Below, one piece after another: positions 32,342 through 40,248 of a stretch of 64,000 nt of DNA (the stretch's first letter is position 1; each line of letters opens with the position of its first letter). A program made the translations under genes and the position numbers. The notes below the pieces were generated by a model. It did no database searches. It had not been told where the DNA came from and saw nothing but the letters and a program-made list of their open reading frames with translations. The DNA lies in contig NZ_LT615228.1 in assembly GCF_900096765.1 (NCBI RefSeq), forward strand, positions 1,246,669 to 1,310,668, written 5' to 3'. Source of the stretch: Polynucleobacter necessarius (lineage in GTDB: Bacteria > Pseudomonadota > Gammaproteobacteria > Burkholderiales > Burkholderiaceae).

Positions 32342-32782
32342 CTACTTACGAAAACCTGCCTTCAAAGCACTGCTAGCTAATTCAATTTGATTATCTAGTT
32401 CTCCCGCTTCTACCGCTTGCCTAATTGTGGAGAGTGCTTTTACCAACTCGTCAGCACTTGAAACTTCCACGCTGTGCTTGCCTTTAGCCAGCTCAATGAT
32501 TTTTGTTCCGTACTTAACAGACACACAAACCTTACCAGCCTCATTCTTAAACCACCACTCTCTCAACCTTTTATTCACTTCCACGCTTTTGCGTAGTCCC
32601 GTTTCTACGTCCTTAACTGTACGAAATTTCTTTACCGTAAAGCTAGTACCGTCAATGTGACTTTTAGCAAGCTGAATTTGCTCCCAAAGTTTGTTTGATA
32701 GCTTATTGCGTCGAAATACAACTTGTGGAATATGTGCTGGCTTTTTTGCTGTTGATAATTTCAATCCATCTAATGTGCTCAT
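32342..32782 (-). CDS. DUF6641-like protein
   Basis: A 146-residue soluble protein. RRNKLSNKLWEQIQLAKSH near the start, LREWWFKNEAGKVCVSVKYG in the middle and AKGKHSVEVSSADELVKAL near the end fit my recollection of DUF6641, a family of phage and integrative elements without known function. A good ribosome site (AGGAGAG) precedes the ATG. It lies upstream of the integrase and divergent from the 32921 gene. Confidence 0.65.
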   Translation of the reverse strand: MSTLDGLKLSTAKKPAHIPQVVFRRNKLSNKLWEQIQLAKSHIDGTSFTVKKFRTVKDVETGLRKSVEVNKRLREWWFKNEAGKVCVSVKYGTKIIELAKGKHSVEVSSADELVKALSTIRQAVEAGELDNQIELASSALKAGFRK

Positions 32783-32920
32783 TTTGTTCTCTCCTATAAG
32801 TTAATGGGCACACTTAATTTATTACCAGAATTTCGGTTTGGACAACCTATATTTGCCACCATAAACCAAATAATTCACTTAAAAATAAATGGTTTTATTT
32901 GGTAACGCATAAATAAACGT

Positions 32921-33445
32921 ATGCAAATTACAGCAAATACTATTAGAGACTTTTTGGATAAACAGCAAAAGCACATAACGCACTATGTTGTAACGCATAC
33001 CTATTTCCATACGTATCACAAAGAGGATTGGGAAATTGAGCGTATGCGAGTATCTGCAATTAAAGATATGCGACACGCACGTAATTGTTTTAACAAAGAG
33101 CTTTACGGCAATGGAGCAAAAAGAAAGCCACTTACATATCAACCACTATTAATACCTACATTAGAAGGCACTAAAAACACAAGCAATCCAAAATTAACAA
33201 TTCACTACAACATTTATTTAGGCAACATACCCACAGCATTAACTACGGACGACATAAAGACGTTATGGACATACTGTTGGGTAGAAAAAGCACATCAAAA
33301 AGACAACACATACATTACAGAACCGTTAGCTAACACTCAATCACACTTATTACTTTACGGCACTAAAGAAATGCAATTTGGAAACTTAAGTTGTTGGGAC
33401 TTTGAAAACACTCAAATCCCGTATAACGCACTAAACATTGACTGA
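32921..33445 (+). CDS. Hypothetical protein, possible degenerate HUH-type replication protein
   Basis: A 174-residue protein with a basic N-terminal half. PLLIPTLEGT, LTIHYNIYLGNIP and LLLYGTKEM are arranged like motifs of rolling-circle replication or inovirus Gp2-type proteins: an H-hydrophobic-H motif and a later Tyr/Lys motif. The second His of the HUH pair is Asn here (HYN), so catalytic function is doubtful and the resemblance may be chance. The upstream intergenic region 32783-32920 is AT-rich and could hold divergent promoters. No Shine-Dalgarno is seen. Confidence 0.45.
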   Translation: MQITANTIRDFLDKQQKHITHYVVTHTYFHTYHKEDWEIERMRVSAIKDMRHARNCFNKELYGNGAKRKPLTYQPLLIPTLEGTKNTSNPKLTIHYNIYLGNIPTALTTDDIKTLWTYCWVEKAHQKDNTYITEPLANTQSHLLLYGTKEMQFGNLSCWDFENTQIPYNALNID

Positions 33446-33588
33446 AGTTGTGTTTAGGTAGTTAAACACTAAGCATTGGATGCAATGCTTAGTTATAGTT
33501 ATATGACTATTGGTTGAAATAATGAAAGTCTAACTTAAGCAATGCATCAATAGAATACTGATAGACTGTAAATAATGATAAGGAAAAT

Positions 33589-33999
33589 ATGAATAAAGAA
33601 GAGTTAAGCGTAGTCCTACACAAGCTATCTTTATTAGCTATCAGTGAAATTACAAATAGAACAGTAGATGATGCGGAGTTTGATGAAGGTTTGCTAAGTT
33701 ATGGCAGATGTAGAGTAATAACTGAACCATTACAGTTCATCTCTGTAAAGCCGCCTATGAGTGATGATGAAGGATATAGAGTTATTTTTCAGCTATCACC
33801 TAACTATCTGACACAGCACTACACCTTATGTATTAAAGGTGTGCTACCTGAACTAAAGTGGAAAGTAACATTAGGACAGAAAAGTTTAGGTGTAGTTGAG
33901 TCGTTAGCAAACAGTCAATTTGATTTTGATTTTGTATCTGCTGAAATTGAAGCAATAGATACTGAAGAGTTTTTAGAAACTATTAGAAACTTAAGTTAA
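33589..33999 (+). CDS. Hypothetical element protein
   Basis: A 136-residue acidic, soluble protein starting MNKEELSVVLHKLSLL, with FQLSPNYLTQHYTLCIKG in the middle and a Glu-rich end. An AAGGAAA ribosome site is well placed before the ATG. No family recognised, no signal peptide, no membrane segment. Confidence 0.55.
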   Translation: MNKEELSVVLHKLSLLAISEITNRTVDDAEFDEGLLSYGRCRVITEPLQFISVKPPMSDDEGYRVIFQLSPNYLTQHYTLCIKGVLPELKWKVTLGQKSLGVVESLANSQFDFDFVSAEIEAIDTEEFLETIRNLS

Positions 34000-34021
34000 A
34001 AAATTCTTTCTGAATAATTTT

Positions 34022-34381
34022 TTACTTGCGACTAATTCCTTGCACAGCAATTTGACCATTAATATCTCTTACTTCGTTCAATATTTGTTGCAGTTGTTGA
34101 TTCTGACCATCTCTATCTAAATTACCTTTATAGTCCGTAATTGCAGATTGATTGTTATCAGTTGAATATTTGATCTTCGCCTGCACCTCTCTTTCAACAG
34201 CGATCCAGTCAATTTCGTTATTAGGCAAATCTCTTAAAATACCTTGCTCCTGTAATTTACTGATGAGTCGCCTTTCTTCATACCTATCAAAAAATAGTTT
34301 TCCTAAAATTACTAAAATTAGTACTGCTGGAATCGCATAAACGAATTTTCTTTTTATGCTCATATTCATATTGTTTCCCAT
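34022..34381 (-). CDS. Hypothetical membrane-anchored protein
   Basis: A 119-residue protein with one N-terminal membrane helix (FVYAIPAVLILVILGKLFF) and a hydrophilic remainder exposed outside the membrane. It begins two bases after the stop of the lipoprotein gene upstream, so the two are probably cotranscribed and may act together. No family recognised. Confidence 0.55.
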   Translation of the reverse strand: MGNNMNMSIKRKFVYAIPAVLILVILGKLFFDRYEERRLISKLQEQGILRDLPNNEIDWIAVEREVQAKIKYSTDNNQSAITDYKGNLDRDGQNQQLQQILNEVRDINGQIAVQGISRK

Positions 34382-34383
34382 CT

Positions 34384-34819
34384 TTAATCCAAGTTAACTG
34401 GTGATGCGTATATGTAGTCAAACACTTTCACTCCATCAGCCCTAATTGCGGTAGCCAGCTCCTGTTCAGTTCGCCCTGCCATACATCCCCATTGACCTTG
34501 CCACATATATTGATTGACACCTTTACCAGCATCTTCACTAAAAAAGATACATCTAATTGCGCCAATATGAATACCACTTATCTCATCGCCTACTTCAATC
34601 GTTTTTAGAGAATTCAATTCTGTAACTTTTGTTGACTGTGTAACTAAAAGTTCTTGTGTTTTACCAATGTACTTTACAGTGGTATAGGGGCTTAACGTAA
34701 TAGACTTAACCCATTTATCCTGCTGCTCTGGCAATTTAATTTTTTTTTGAAGTTGATTTTCCACAACTAATTAGAGTAAGCAATACCAAAAACATTGCGA
34801 ATACTTTTATTCCGTTCAT
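34384..34819 (-). pseudogene. Putative lipoprotein split at an A9 run
   Basis: ATG 34819 encodes a lipoprotein signal (MNGIKVFAMFLVLLTLISC) with lipobox LISC, then stops after 27 residues. The following domain (KLPEQQDKWVKSITLSPYTT to YASPVNLD) is open in the next frame. The frames meet at nine A residues (34740-34748, T on the plus strand); eight would give a continuous lipoprotein of about 143 residues. This may be a lesion, a sequencing indel or a phase-variable run. Domain unknown; it has two Cys (RCIF and WGCM). Confidence 0.6.
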
Positions 34820-35217
34820 TCAATTAGCCTTTTTATAAATTGGTATCAATGCTTATAAGAATATTAACCGCAATACCGGAATATTAGACATTCAAAACCA
34901 CGCTACAAGCACTCAAAACATTACAGCTAATAGCAATACAGCAGAGAGGTGCTTAAACAGCGTATAGACGCTATACGCAAGTCTGCCCAATTCTGTGGGA
35001 GATAGACGACAAATTCCATAAATAAAACAATGTAATGAAATGCACAAAAGATTACATTTCACGATTACATTTCACCCGAAAAAATACACATCTCATTGAT
35101 TTATGGAAGGATTTTCATTTGATGCACAACTTGCACTACGAGGTAGGAAAAAATAAACAAAGAAAACATACTTTAGACATAGCAAAACTTTGGTTAGGTA
35201 AAAAAAAGGAGAAAACT
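34820..35217. other. Intergenic region with a 13-bp tandem repeat
   Basis: About 400 bp without a convincing gene. It holds a perfect 13-bp tandem repeat (GATTACATTTCAC, 35050-35075), A/T-rich stretches and a hyphenated dyad near 34954-34974 (GCGTATAGACGCTATACGC). The integrase frame is open from 35035, but lack of homology and a strong ribosome site at 35207 argue against coding here. Confidence 0.5.
35050..35075. repeat. Perfect 13-bp tandem repeat
   Basis: GATTACATTTCAC twice without spacer, 143 bp upstream of the middle integrase. Confidence 0.9.
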
Positions 35218-35802
35218 ATGTCTAAGCAAGCGAAAACACTAAATCAAGCTGAATTACGCAGAGTGCTTGATTACATCGCAACCCGAAAGCACGCACTAAG
35301 AAATAGAGCAATGCTTTTGATTACCCATTTAGCGGGGTTAAGGTGCGGAGAAGTATCTGCTCTTCGCTATAAGGATGTAGTGGATGCTGAAGGCAAAGTA
35401 AGGCATGAAATTCGGTTGACTGGGGAACAAACAAAGGGTGGTACGGCAAGAACTGTATTTATTAGCGAACGACTACGCAAAGAGTTGAAGCAGTACGTTA
35501 CGTTCTTTCGACTATGCAAACTAGAGGATTCAAACGTAAAGTTTTTCTATAGTCAAAAACGGGATAGTGACGGCTTCACTGCAAACACCTGTGCCCAGTA
35601 CTTTCACTACCTATACAAGAAAGCTGGCATTGATGGTGCAAGCAGTCACAGCGGCAGACGCTCATTTGCCACCGCAATCGCTTCGAAGGGTGTCGGCATA
35701 AAGGTTCTACAGAAGCTATTGGGGCACAAAAATATTCAAACTACCAGTGTTTATATCTACGCAAGTGACGATATGCTCCGCAAAGCTGTAGAGCTCGCAT
35801 AA
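35218..35802 (+). CDS. Small tyrosine recombinase, middle
   Basis: A 194-residue recombinase from ATG 35218, chosen because AGGAG lies seven bases upstream. It has almost only the catalytic domain: Arg in HLAGLRCGEVSALRYKD, HxxR in HSGRRSFATAI, His in LLGHKNIQTT and nucleophile Tyr in SVYIYAS. Length is far below phage integrases and closer to minimal XerC-like enzymes lacking the core-binding domain. It converges with the AAA+ ATPase across a shared terminator. Its substrate is unknown; the dispersed palindromes or another site could be targets. Confidence 0.85.
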   Translation: MSKQAKTLNQAELRRVLDYIATRKHALRNRAMLLITHLAGLRCGEVSALRYKDVVDAEGKVRHEIRLTGEQTKGGTARTVFISERLRKELKQYVTFFRLCKLEDSNVKFFYSQKRDSDGFTANTCAQYFHYLYKKAGIDGASSHSGRRSFATAIASKGVGIKVLQKLLGHKNIQTTSVYIYASDDMLRKAVELA

Positions 35803-35804
35803 AA

Positions 35805-35825
35805 AAGCCCGCTATAAGCGGGCTT
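35805..35825. terminator. Bidirectional terminator between integrase and ATPase
   Basis: AAGCCCGCT-ATA-AGCGGGCTT, a 9-bp stem with three-base loop and A-rich flank, between two converging genes. Confidence 0.8.
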
Positions 35826-35836
35826 AATCTACTGCT

Positions 35837-35851
35837 GTTGTTTAAAACGAC
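35837..35851. repeat. Element palindrome, copy C (imperfect)
   Basis: GTTGTTTAAAACGAC; one mismatch to the core. It lies three bases after the stop of the AAA+ ATPase (minus strand). Confidence 0.7.
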
Positions 35852-35854
35852 TGT

Positions 35855-36553
35855 CTACGCGGCTAGTTTTAGTGGCATTCCATTTTTCCTGTAATGACGC
35901 ACTACCAACTGTCTTGCCGCAAGCATAATTTCACGTGCACTTCCATTGCACATTTCAATAATTCTCAATGCGTCAGTATCTGTCACGTGCGTTACCCCAT
36001 AGTCACAAAGCACTTGCTTAAACTTATCCAACCAAGCTGTAGCGGGAGCCGCATTAAATTCAATGCGTATGCACCTATCTTGCACCCCACGCTCTACTGC
36101 ACTTAGCTTATTAGTTGTAAGAATGAACACATTTTGAAAGCTAGCAATATTCATTGCCGCTTTTAGCGAATCCATTGCCTCTATTCGCAAGTTATCTACC
36201 TCGTCTAATACATAGTAGTTATAGCGATTACAGTAAGGTATAAGTATTGCCTTGTGCTTAATACTTTCAATAATTTTTGCACCGTTATCACCACCTTGTG
36301 AAATATTCACGTAAGTAGCAAAGTTTGCCTGCTCATTGCCAAATGAAAACTCGAACAAATCGGGTAATAGCTTTGCTAATGCTGACTTCCCTGTGCCATT
36401 TACCCCATAAAGCAATATGCCATTCTTACCGCTCGCAGGGAAACCCAATGCTCCACTTACACAGTCTTTAATTACCTCCCTTGCATCTTGTGAATGAAAC
36501 ACAATGTCGTTAATCGTACGTGGTGTATAGCGTTCGTCAAAATCTTTAAACAT
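35855..36553 (-). CDS. AAA+ ATPase, clamp-loader/RuvB-like
   Basis: About 232 residues from ATG 36553, which has AGGAGA five bases upstream. Walker A is LLYGVNGTGKSALAK, Walker B YYVLDEVDNL, sensor 1 FILTTNK, and an arginine-rich RGVQDRCIRIEF follows. The C-terminal helical lid (NGSAREIMLAARQLVV) is like that of RFC/DnaX small subunits. The start RYTPRTINDIVFH also recalls clamp loaders. A role in element replication or maintenance is plausible but inferred. The upstream gene on the same strand is separated by a terminator. Confidence 0.78.
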   Translation of the reverse strand: MFKDFDERYTPRTINDIVFHSQDAREVIKDCVSGALGFPASGKNGILLYGVNGTGKSALAKLLPDLFEFSFGNEQANFATYVNISQGGDNGAKIIESIKHKAILIPYCNRYNYYVLDEVDNLRIEAMDSLKAAMNIASFQNVFILTTNKLSAVERGVQDRCIRIEFNAAPATAWLDKFKQVLCDYGVTHVTDTDALRIIEMCNGSAREIMLAARQLVVRHYRKNGMPLKLAA

Positions 36554-36581
36554 AAATCTCTCCTTTTTAGACAAAAAAAAA

Positions 36582-36605
36582 GGGCACAGCGTAATAGCTG
36601 TGCCC
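36582..36605 (-). terminator. Rho-independent terminator upstream of the ATPase
   Basis: GGGCACAGC hairpin followed by nine T on the minus strand. It ends the 37408-36620 gene, 15 bp after its stop. Confidence 0.85.
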
Positions 36606-36619
36606 GAAATGATTACTAC

Positions 36620-37408
36620 TTAAGCGGCGTCTTTAATAGACTGAGATAGTTGTGCGTCATTACTAGCTTTAGTACGCTCTTCTGCTTTCGACTTAATACT
36701 GTCTTTGTTAGCAGAGTAATACGCTGATAACGCTGTATTAATAGCCGTTTCGCTATACGTAACTGCATTTGCTACTAACTCACCGCTTGCCTGCTGTGTA
36801 GCAACAATAACTACCTGCTGCCCAACTTTTCCGCTATCAAGCTGTTTAGCTAACGCTTCCCCGCTTACTTTTGCCAATGACTGCTCTACGACAGTATTTT
36901 TAGCAAGCTCAGCTTTAGCTTTAGTACTTAACGCATTACCTTTAGCTAAGCGTATTTCTTGCACCCCACCCCTGCTTTCAATAAAACCAGCAATTTGTGC
37001 TTCAGTCTTATTTTCAGCAAGTGCCGCACGTAAAACAATGCTGTAAGTGCTTGTACGACGTCTATCAGCACCAAACACACACTTAACAATTTTTGTCAGC
37101 GTATGTGAAGACTTAGCAAACACATAACCTTTTAAGTTAATGTACGTTAGTAAATCTTCACGCATTTGTTTTGCTTTTTCATTGTCTTCCGACATTGAAA
37201 TATACGTACCGTAGCAACGTGCTAACAACTTATACAACTGCTCATTACTTGTACGAGCTACTGTGTTTTCTCACGCTTCTCTATCAAGCACTAACTGCTC
37301 AATGAAGGAAAACTTATAACTATTACTTTTGTTGCTACTGTCGTTTAAAACGACAGTAGTGTTATCAGCAGTAGTTTTAACAGGGTTATTTAACATTTTT
37401 TCGAACAT
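36620..37408 (-). pseudogene. Hypothetical element protein with one in-frame TGA
   Basis: ATG 37408 opens a frame of 262 sense codons, interrupted once by TGA at 37271-37273 (codon 46), between LDREA and ENTVARTSNEQ. The downstream part contains LYKLLARCYGTYISMSED and is helix-rich; the tail is Ala/Lys-rich (SKAEERTKASNDAQ). A Trp at the stop position would fit the helical context (REAWENTV), suggesting TGG to TGA. Palindrome copy D lies in the 5' coding part. It neighbours the AAA+ ATPase on the same strand. No family recognised. Confidence 0.55.
37335..37359. repeat. Element palindrome, copy D
   Basis: Perfect 25-bp dyad with 12-bp arms (outer CTACT/AGTAG) and core GTCGTTTAAAACGAC, located about 50 bp inside the 5' end of the 37408 gene. 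Confidence 0.9.
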
Positions 37409-37545
37409 TGCAAACTCACTTTCTTATTAAGATAAAAATAAGATGTGTTAATAAAATATCAACCTCATCCATAACGTCTATTTTACTTTTTATCGTTTTT
37501 TTGAGATACTACAAAGCAATTAAATGCAATTTGCTTGTTAATAAA

Positions 37546-38286
37546 ATGACTACAACACCCGTTCATTTCCTTGCTCCTTATCCGCTATTTGGCAAAAAGC
37601 AAAAACCACTCTCCATTGCCTACCAACAACGAAGTCCGTTTTACTGGTGGTGGGAATATTTACGACGCAATAGCGACTACTTAAAGTGTTGCGAAACGAA
37701 TGGTGCCGGCAAGCTAGCAAAACTTTATAAAGAATTTGGAGACGTACGAAACGACGACTTTAAGAAATGGTGAAGTGAAGGCAATAGAGGTGCTTATTTG
37801 TTTGGTGAAAAACGTAGTGCTCTGATTCCAAAAGAACTCAATAGCAAATCGGAATGGGAAGAAGATTGGGATTATCAAAACGTAATGGTTGTGGCATTAC
37901 CACTAACAATGGGCAAAAGGGAATTGCAAAGTAGATTCGCCAAACTACTTAACAAAAGACACACAGCTAAAAGAGGCAGAACTGCTAAAAAATTAGGTAA
38001 GAGTACCGCTAGATTTCCACTCAACCGCAACTACACAATTGAAAGTCTACAAAAGGCATTGGATGTCTATGACTGTTACACGAGGCTAGTTCAGTTGAAT
38101 GGCAAAGCTAAGTTGTGGGAAGTAGGGGTTGAGTTGAGACTTGTTAGAACCGCTATGCCAACTACAGGTGATATAAAGCAAGATATAGCTATTAAACGAA
38201 ATGTAATGGCGGCTACCGTCAAACGCTATCTCAAGCAAGCTGAAACCATCATTGCCAATACTTCGCTAGGTATCTTCCCCAGCTAA
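37546..38286 (+). pseudogene. Hypothetical element protein with one in-frame TGA
   Basis: About 246 codons from ATG 37546, interrupted by TGA at 37771-37773 between DDFKKW and SEGNRGAYLFGEK; the frame continues unchanged to TAA 38286. The N-terminal part has PFYWWWEYLRRNSDY and LAKLYKEFGDVRNDDF. I recall similar element proteins with a second Trp at the stop position (KxWWxEGxRGAxLF), so TGG to TGA is likely. The C-terminal part is basic with ITERS-like helices (NRNYTIESLQKALDVYD, VMAATVKRYLKQAE), perhaps DNA-binding. Function unknown. A stem of GCTAACCA (38282-38302) overlaps the stop. Confidence 0.55.
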
Positions 38287-38361
38287 CCAATGGCTGGTTA
38301 GCAGTCTGTTTATGTTAGTTTTGATGTAAAAGAAACACTTAAACTTTGAATGGAAATTGTT

Positions 38362-38815
38362 ATGGCAAGAGCACCTTTTAATGGCAAGCAAATGGTTGAA
38401 GCGGCAGAAGCTGGAGAGCTAACACCCACCCAAGTTCGACAAGCACTGAAAAGAGCAACTGAACTTGGTTTACATAGCTAGAAAGCTAACGGAATACTTA
38501 GTACAAGCTAATGAATTTGCTGATGATGGTGCTCCTAAAGAACTTAGAGAGCGTGTAGCTAAAGGAATTAGCTTGCCTAAAGGTTTGGGCTACCACCCAA
38601 ACCGCACCGAGCAAAAGCTAAGAAGACGAGGGGTTGTAATTACTCTTAACGATATTGCAGTAAATATGGAAATTAGCGACAACTTTAGAAGAATGATGTC
38701 TGCTGGTTACATAGACTACACAACAGAAGCTATTGTTAGAGATTTTCCAAAGTTCTTTAGCGAAGATGCAGTAAATGCTTCTTTAGAAAAATTAAAGAAA
38801 TATAAAAAAGATTGA
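38362..38815 (+). pseudogene. Hypothetical element protein, frameshifted
   Basis: ATG 38362 reads MARAPFNGKQMVEAAEAGELTPTQVRQALKRATE and is lost near 38464. The next frame continues LVYIARKLTEYLVQANEF to YKKD, TGA at 38813-38815. Removing one base in GAACTTGG joins the halves into about 150 residues. The first half resembles a short helix-turn-helix-like region; the second is helical and charged. No family recognised. Palindrome copy E follows eight bases after the stop. Confidence 0.5.
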
Positions 38816-38823
38816 TTGAGAGC

Positions 38824-38846
38824 AGGTGTCGTTTAAAACGACACCT
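38824..38846. repeat. Element palindrome, copy E
   Basis: Perfect 23-bp dyad with 11-bp arms (outer AGG/CCT) and core GTCGTTTAAAACGAC. Confidence 0.9.
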
Positions 38847-38882
38847 AAACTTCCTTTTATAGACAAACACTCAAATAAAGTG

Positions 38883-39023
38883 CTAATTTTCCTGCAACCC
38901 AGCAATGGGCTGATTAATTGCATTAGATTTTTGAAGGGTCTCAACTTTGTCACCTTTCCACATTGGAAATGTTAAGGCTTCTTGTGGCTTCCCACCGCTA
39001 GCAATAAACAGAACACACAGCAA
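38883..39023 (-). pseudogene. Possible remnant of a small lipoprotein
   Basis: A 46-residue open stretch, LLCVLFIASGGKPQEALTFP to AGLQEN, follows the secreted-protein gene on the same strand. The hydrophobic start followed by small residues looks like a lipoprotein signal whose lipobox Cys is missing. It lacks an ATG in frame. Otherwise 38847-39078 shows no gene. Confidence 0.3.
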
Positions 39024-39078
39024 TAATTCTCAACACGAAAAACAAAAAGACATAATTGAAATTTAAACTAATGAACCT

Positions 39079-39686
39079 TTATTGAATACCTTTAGAGTCT
39101 ATTTGCTGAGCTTCTAAGAAGAGGTTTTTACTAATGACGCTATACAACTTGTCATAAGGCTCTGCACTTTCTACATCTGATTTATTTGCCCCTTTGCCTC
39201 TTTGAGAAAAATCATTATGGACTAATGATATTCGCACTAAAACACTTTTCTTTTCTTTTAATAGCCTTAGACTTACTTGCGCCATATCAGTACAGGGCAT
39301 TGAATAGCTACTTGAGGCAAACACATTTCCGTTTGTTACTGTAGAACAATTTTGAGTAGTTTTACTAAATGTACCTTTGGTTTGATCATACATAGATCCA
39401 TCCCACTTTAAGTCCATAAATGCATCTTGAATCACATCTGATACTTTTTGTTAAATCGGTTGTCTTAAATTCTCTTGACTGTATCTGCCTGAGCTCGGAA
39501 GCAGACATTTTTGGAATTACCGCATCATCGCTTTGCACCGTCTGTTCGACAGTCTGTTTTTTGGGTGGCGCTACCAGCCACCCCCATTATCCCTTGCAAA
39601 AGAGAGCCAATTATTTCAGCTTGGGCGTAAACGTAAACATTAGTTACAGCAAAGCAAAAGAAGAGCGTCGCAAATATTTTATACAT
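39079..39686 (-). pseudogene. Secreted element protein with two +1 frameshifts
   Basis: ATG 39686, behind AAGGA, gives a signal peptide (MYKIFATLFFCFAVTNVYVYA). The frame is lost at a run of six A (39557-39562) and again at five A (39445-39449). With one base fewer at each, it reads on through QTVEQTVQSDDAVIPKMS, SREFKTTDLTK and VSDVIQDAFMDLKWDG to the C terminus, about 200 residues. The last part contains four Cys in all and ends DSKGIQ. No family recognised. It lies 13 bp after the BamE-like lipoprotein gene; the two probably form one operon. Confidence 0.6.
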
Positions 39687-39699
39687 ATTAAATATCCTT

Positions 39700-40109
39700 T
39701 TAAAAACTTGATGAATGCGTCGCAAATTCACGCACATGCTTTTTATCGTTAAATTTAATGACAAGTGTCAAAGTTCTTGATGATCTAACAACTACAGCCT
39801 GACTGGAGTTTGCAACCGCCTCTGTTTCTTGAGATATTTTGTCGTATACCCAAGTTTCTCTTCCACCACTATCAGTGGTAATTATGTTGGGTGAACCAAG
39901 TTTAGAAATAATTTCATCTCCACTAGCGCCTTTTTTTTAACTGTTGCTTGAACTGCCCCAAGCGTTAGTTTATTAGCTTCAGCACTGCGTGAATAGATAT
40001 TTGGTTGAGGTACATAAGCCTGCTGTACATTCTGATAAGGGGCACAGCCGCAGAGGGTAATAGGTACGAGAAAAAAAAGTAAAGTTTGATTTTTGGTGAA
40101 TTTATTCAT
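39700..40109 (-). pseudogene. BamE/SmpA-like lipoprotein, frameshifted
   Basis: ATG 40109 encodes a lipoprotein signal (LLFFLVPITLCGC) followed by PYQNVQQAYVPQPN. The frame breaks at eight A (39931-39938). With nine A it continues KGASGDEIISKLGSPN, RETWVYDKIS and LTLVIKFNDKKHVREF, which has the shape of the BamE/SmpA-OmlA fold: a helix-glycine-proline turn and a three-stranded sheet with a Trp-Val-Tyr strand. This is one of only two clear contractions among the homopolymer lesions. Restored length about 136 residues; outer-membrane location expected. Confidence 0.62.
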
Positions 40110-40214
40110 AATTTTGAAAAGATTCTGATATCTATAATCTATTTTGACTCATAATAACCCAAATAAAGAGTGACTGGAAACCACATTAACCCCAATCACA
40201 ACAAACATTTTGGC

Positions 40215-40231
40215 AGTCGTTTTAAATGACT
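40215..40231. repeat. Element palindrome, copy F (imperfect)
   Basis: AGTCGTTTTAAATGACT; one G-T mismatch in the arms. It ends 17 bp after the stop of the right integrase (minus strand). Confidence 0.65.
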
Positions 40232-40248
40232 ACATATACATATAAACC

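Noticed and set aside
35035..35217. Longer N terminus for the middle recombinase
   Set aside because: A strong AGGAG site precedes ATG 35218, and the extension includes a 13-bp tandem repeat and no recognisable domain.
37271..37773. Alternative genetic code (UGA as Trp) in the element
   Set aside because: Several element genes appear to use TGA as a proper stop and TGG codons are normal; two nonsense mutations explain the data. Kept only as a modest finding.
31213..40231. CRISPR array from the repeated palindrome
   Set aside because: Copies are kilobases apart with genes between; no regular spacers and no cas genes.
31213..40231. Integron attC sites
   Set aside because: The motif is 15-25 bp without the paired R/L boxes and longer variable loop of attC; the recombinases show no integron-specific insertion I can recognise.
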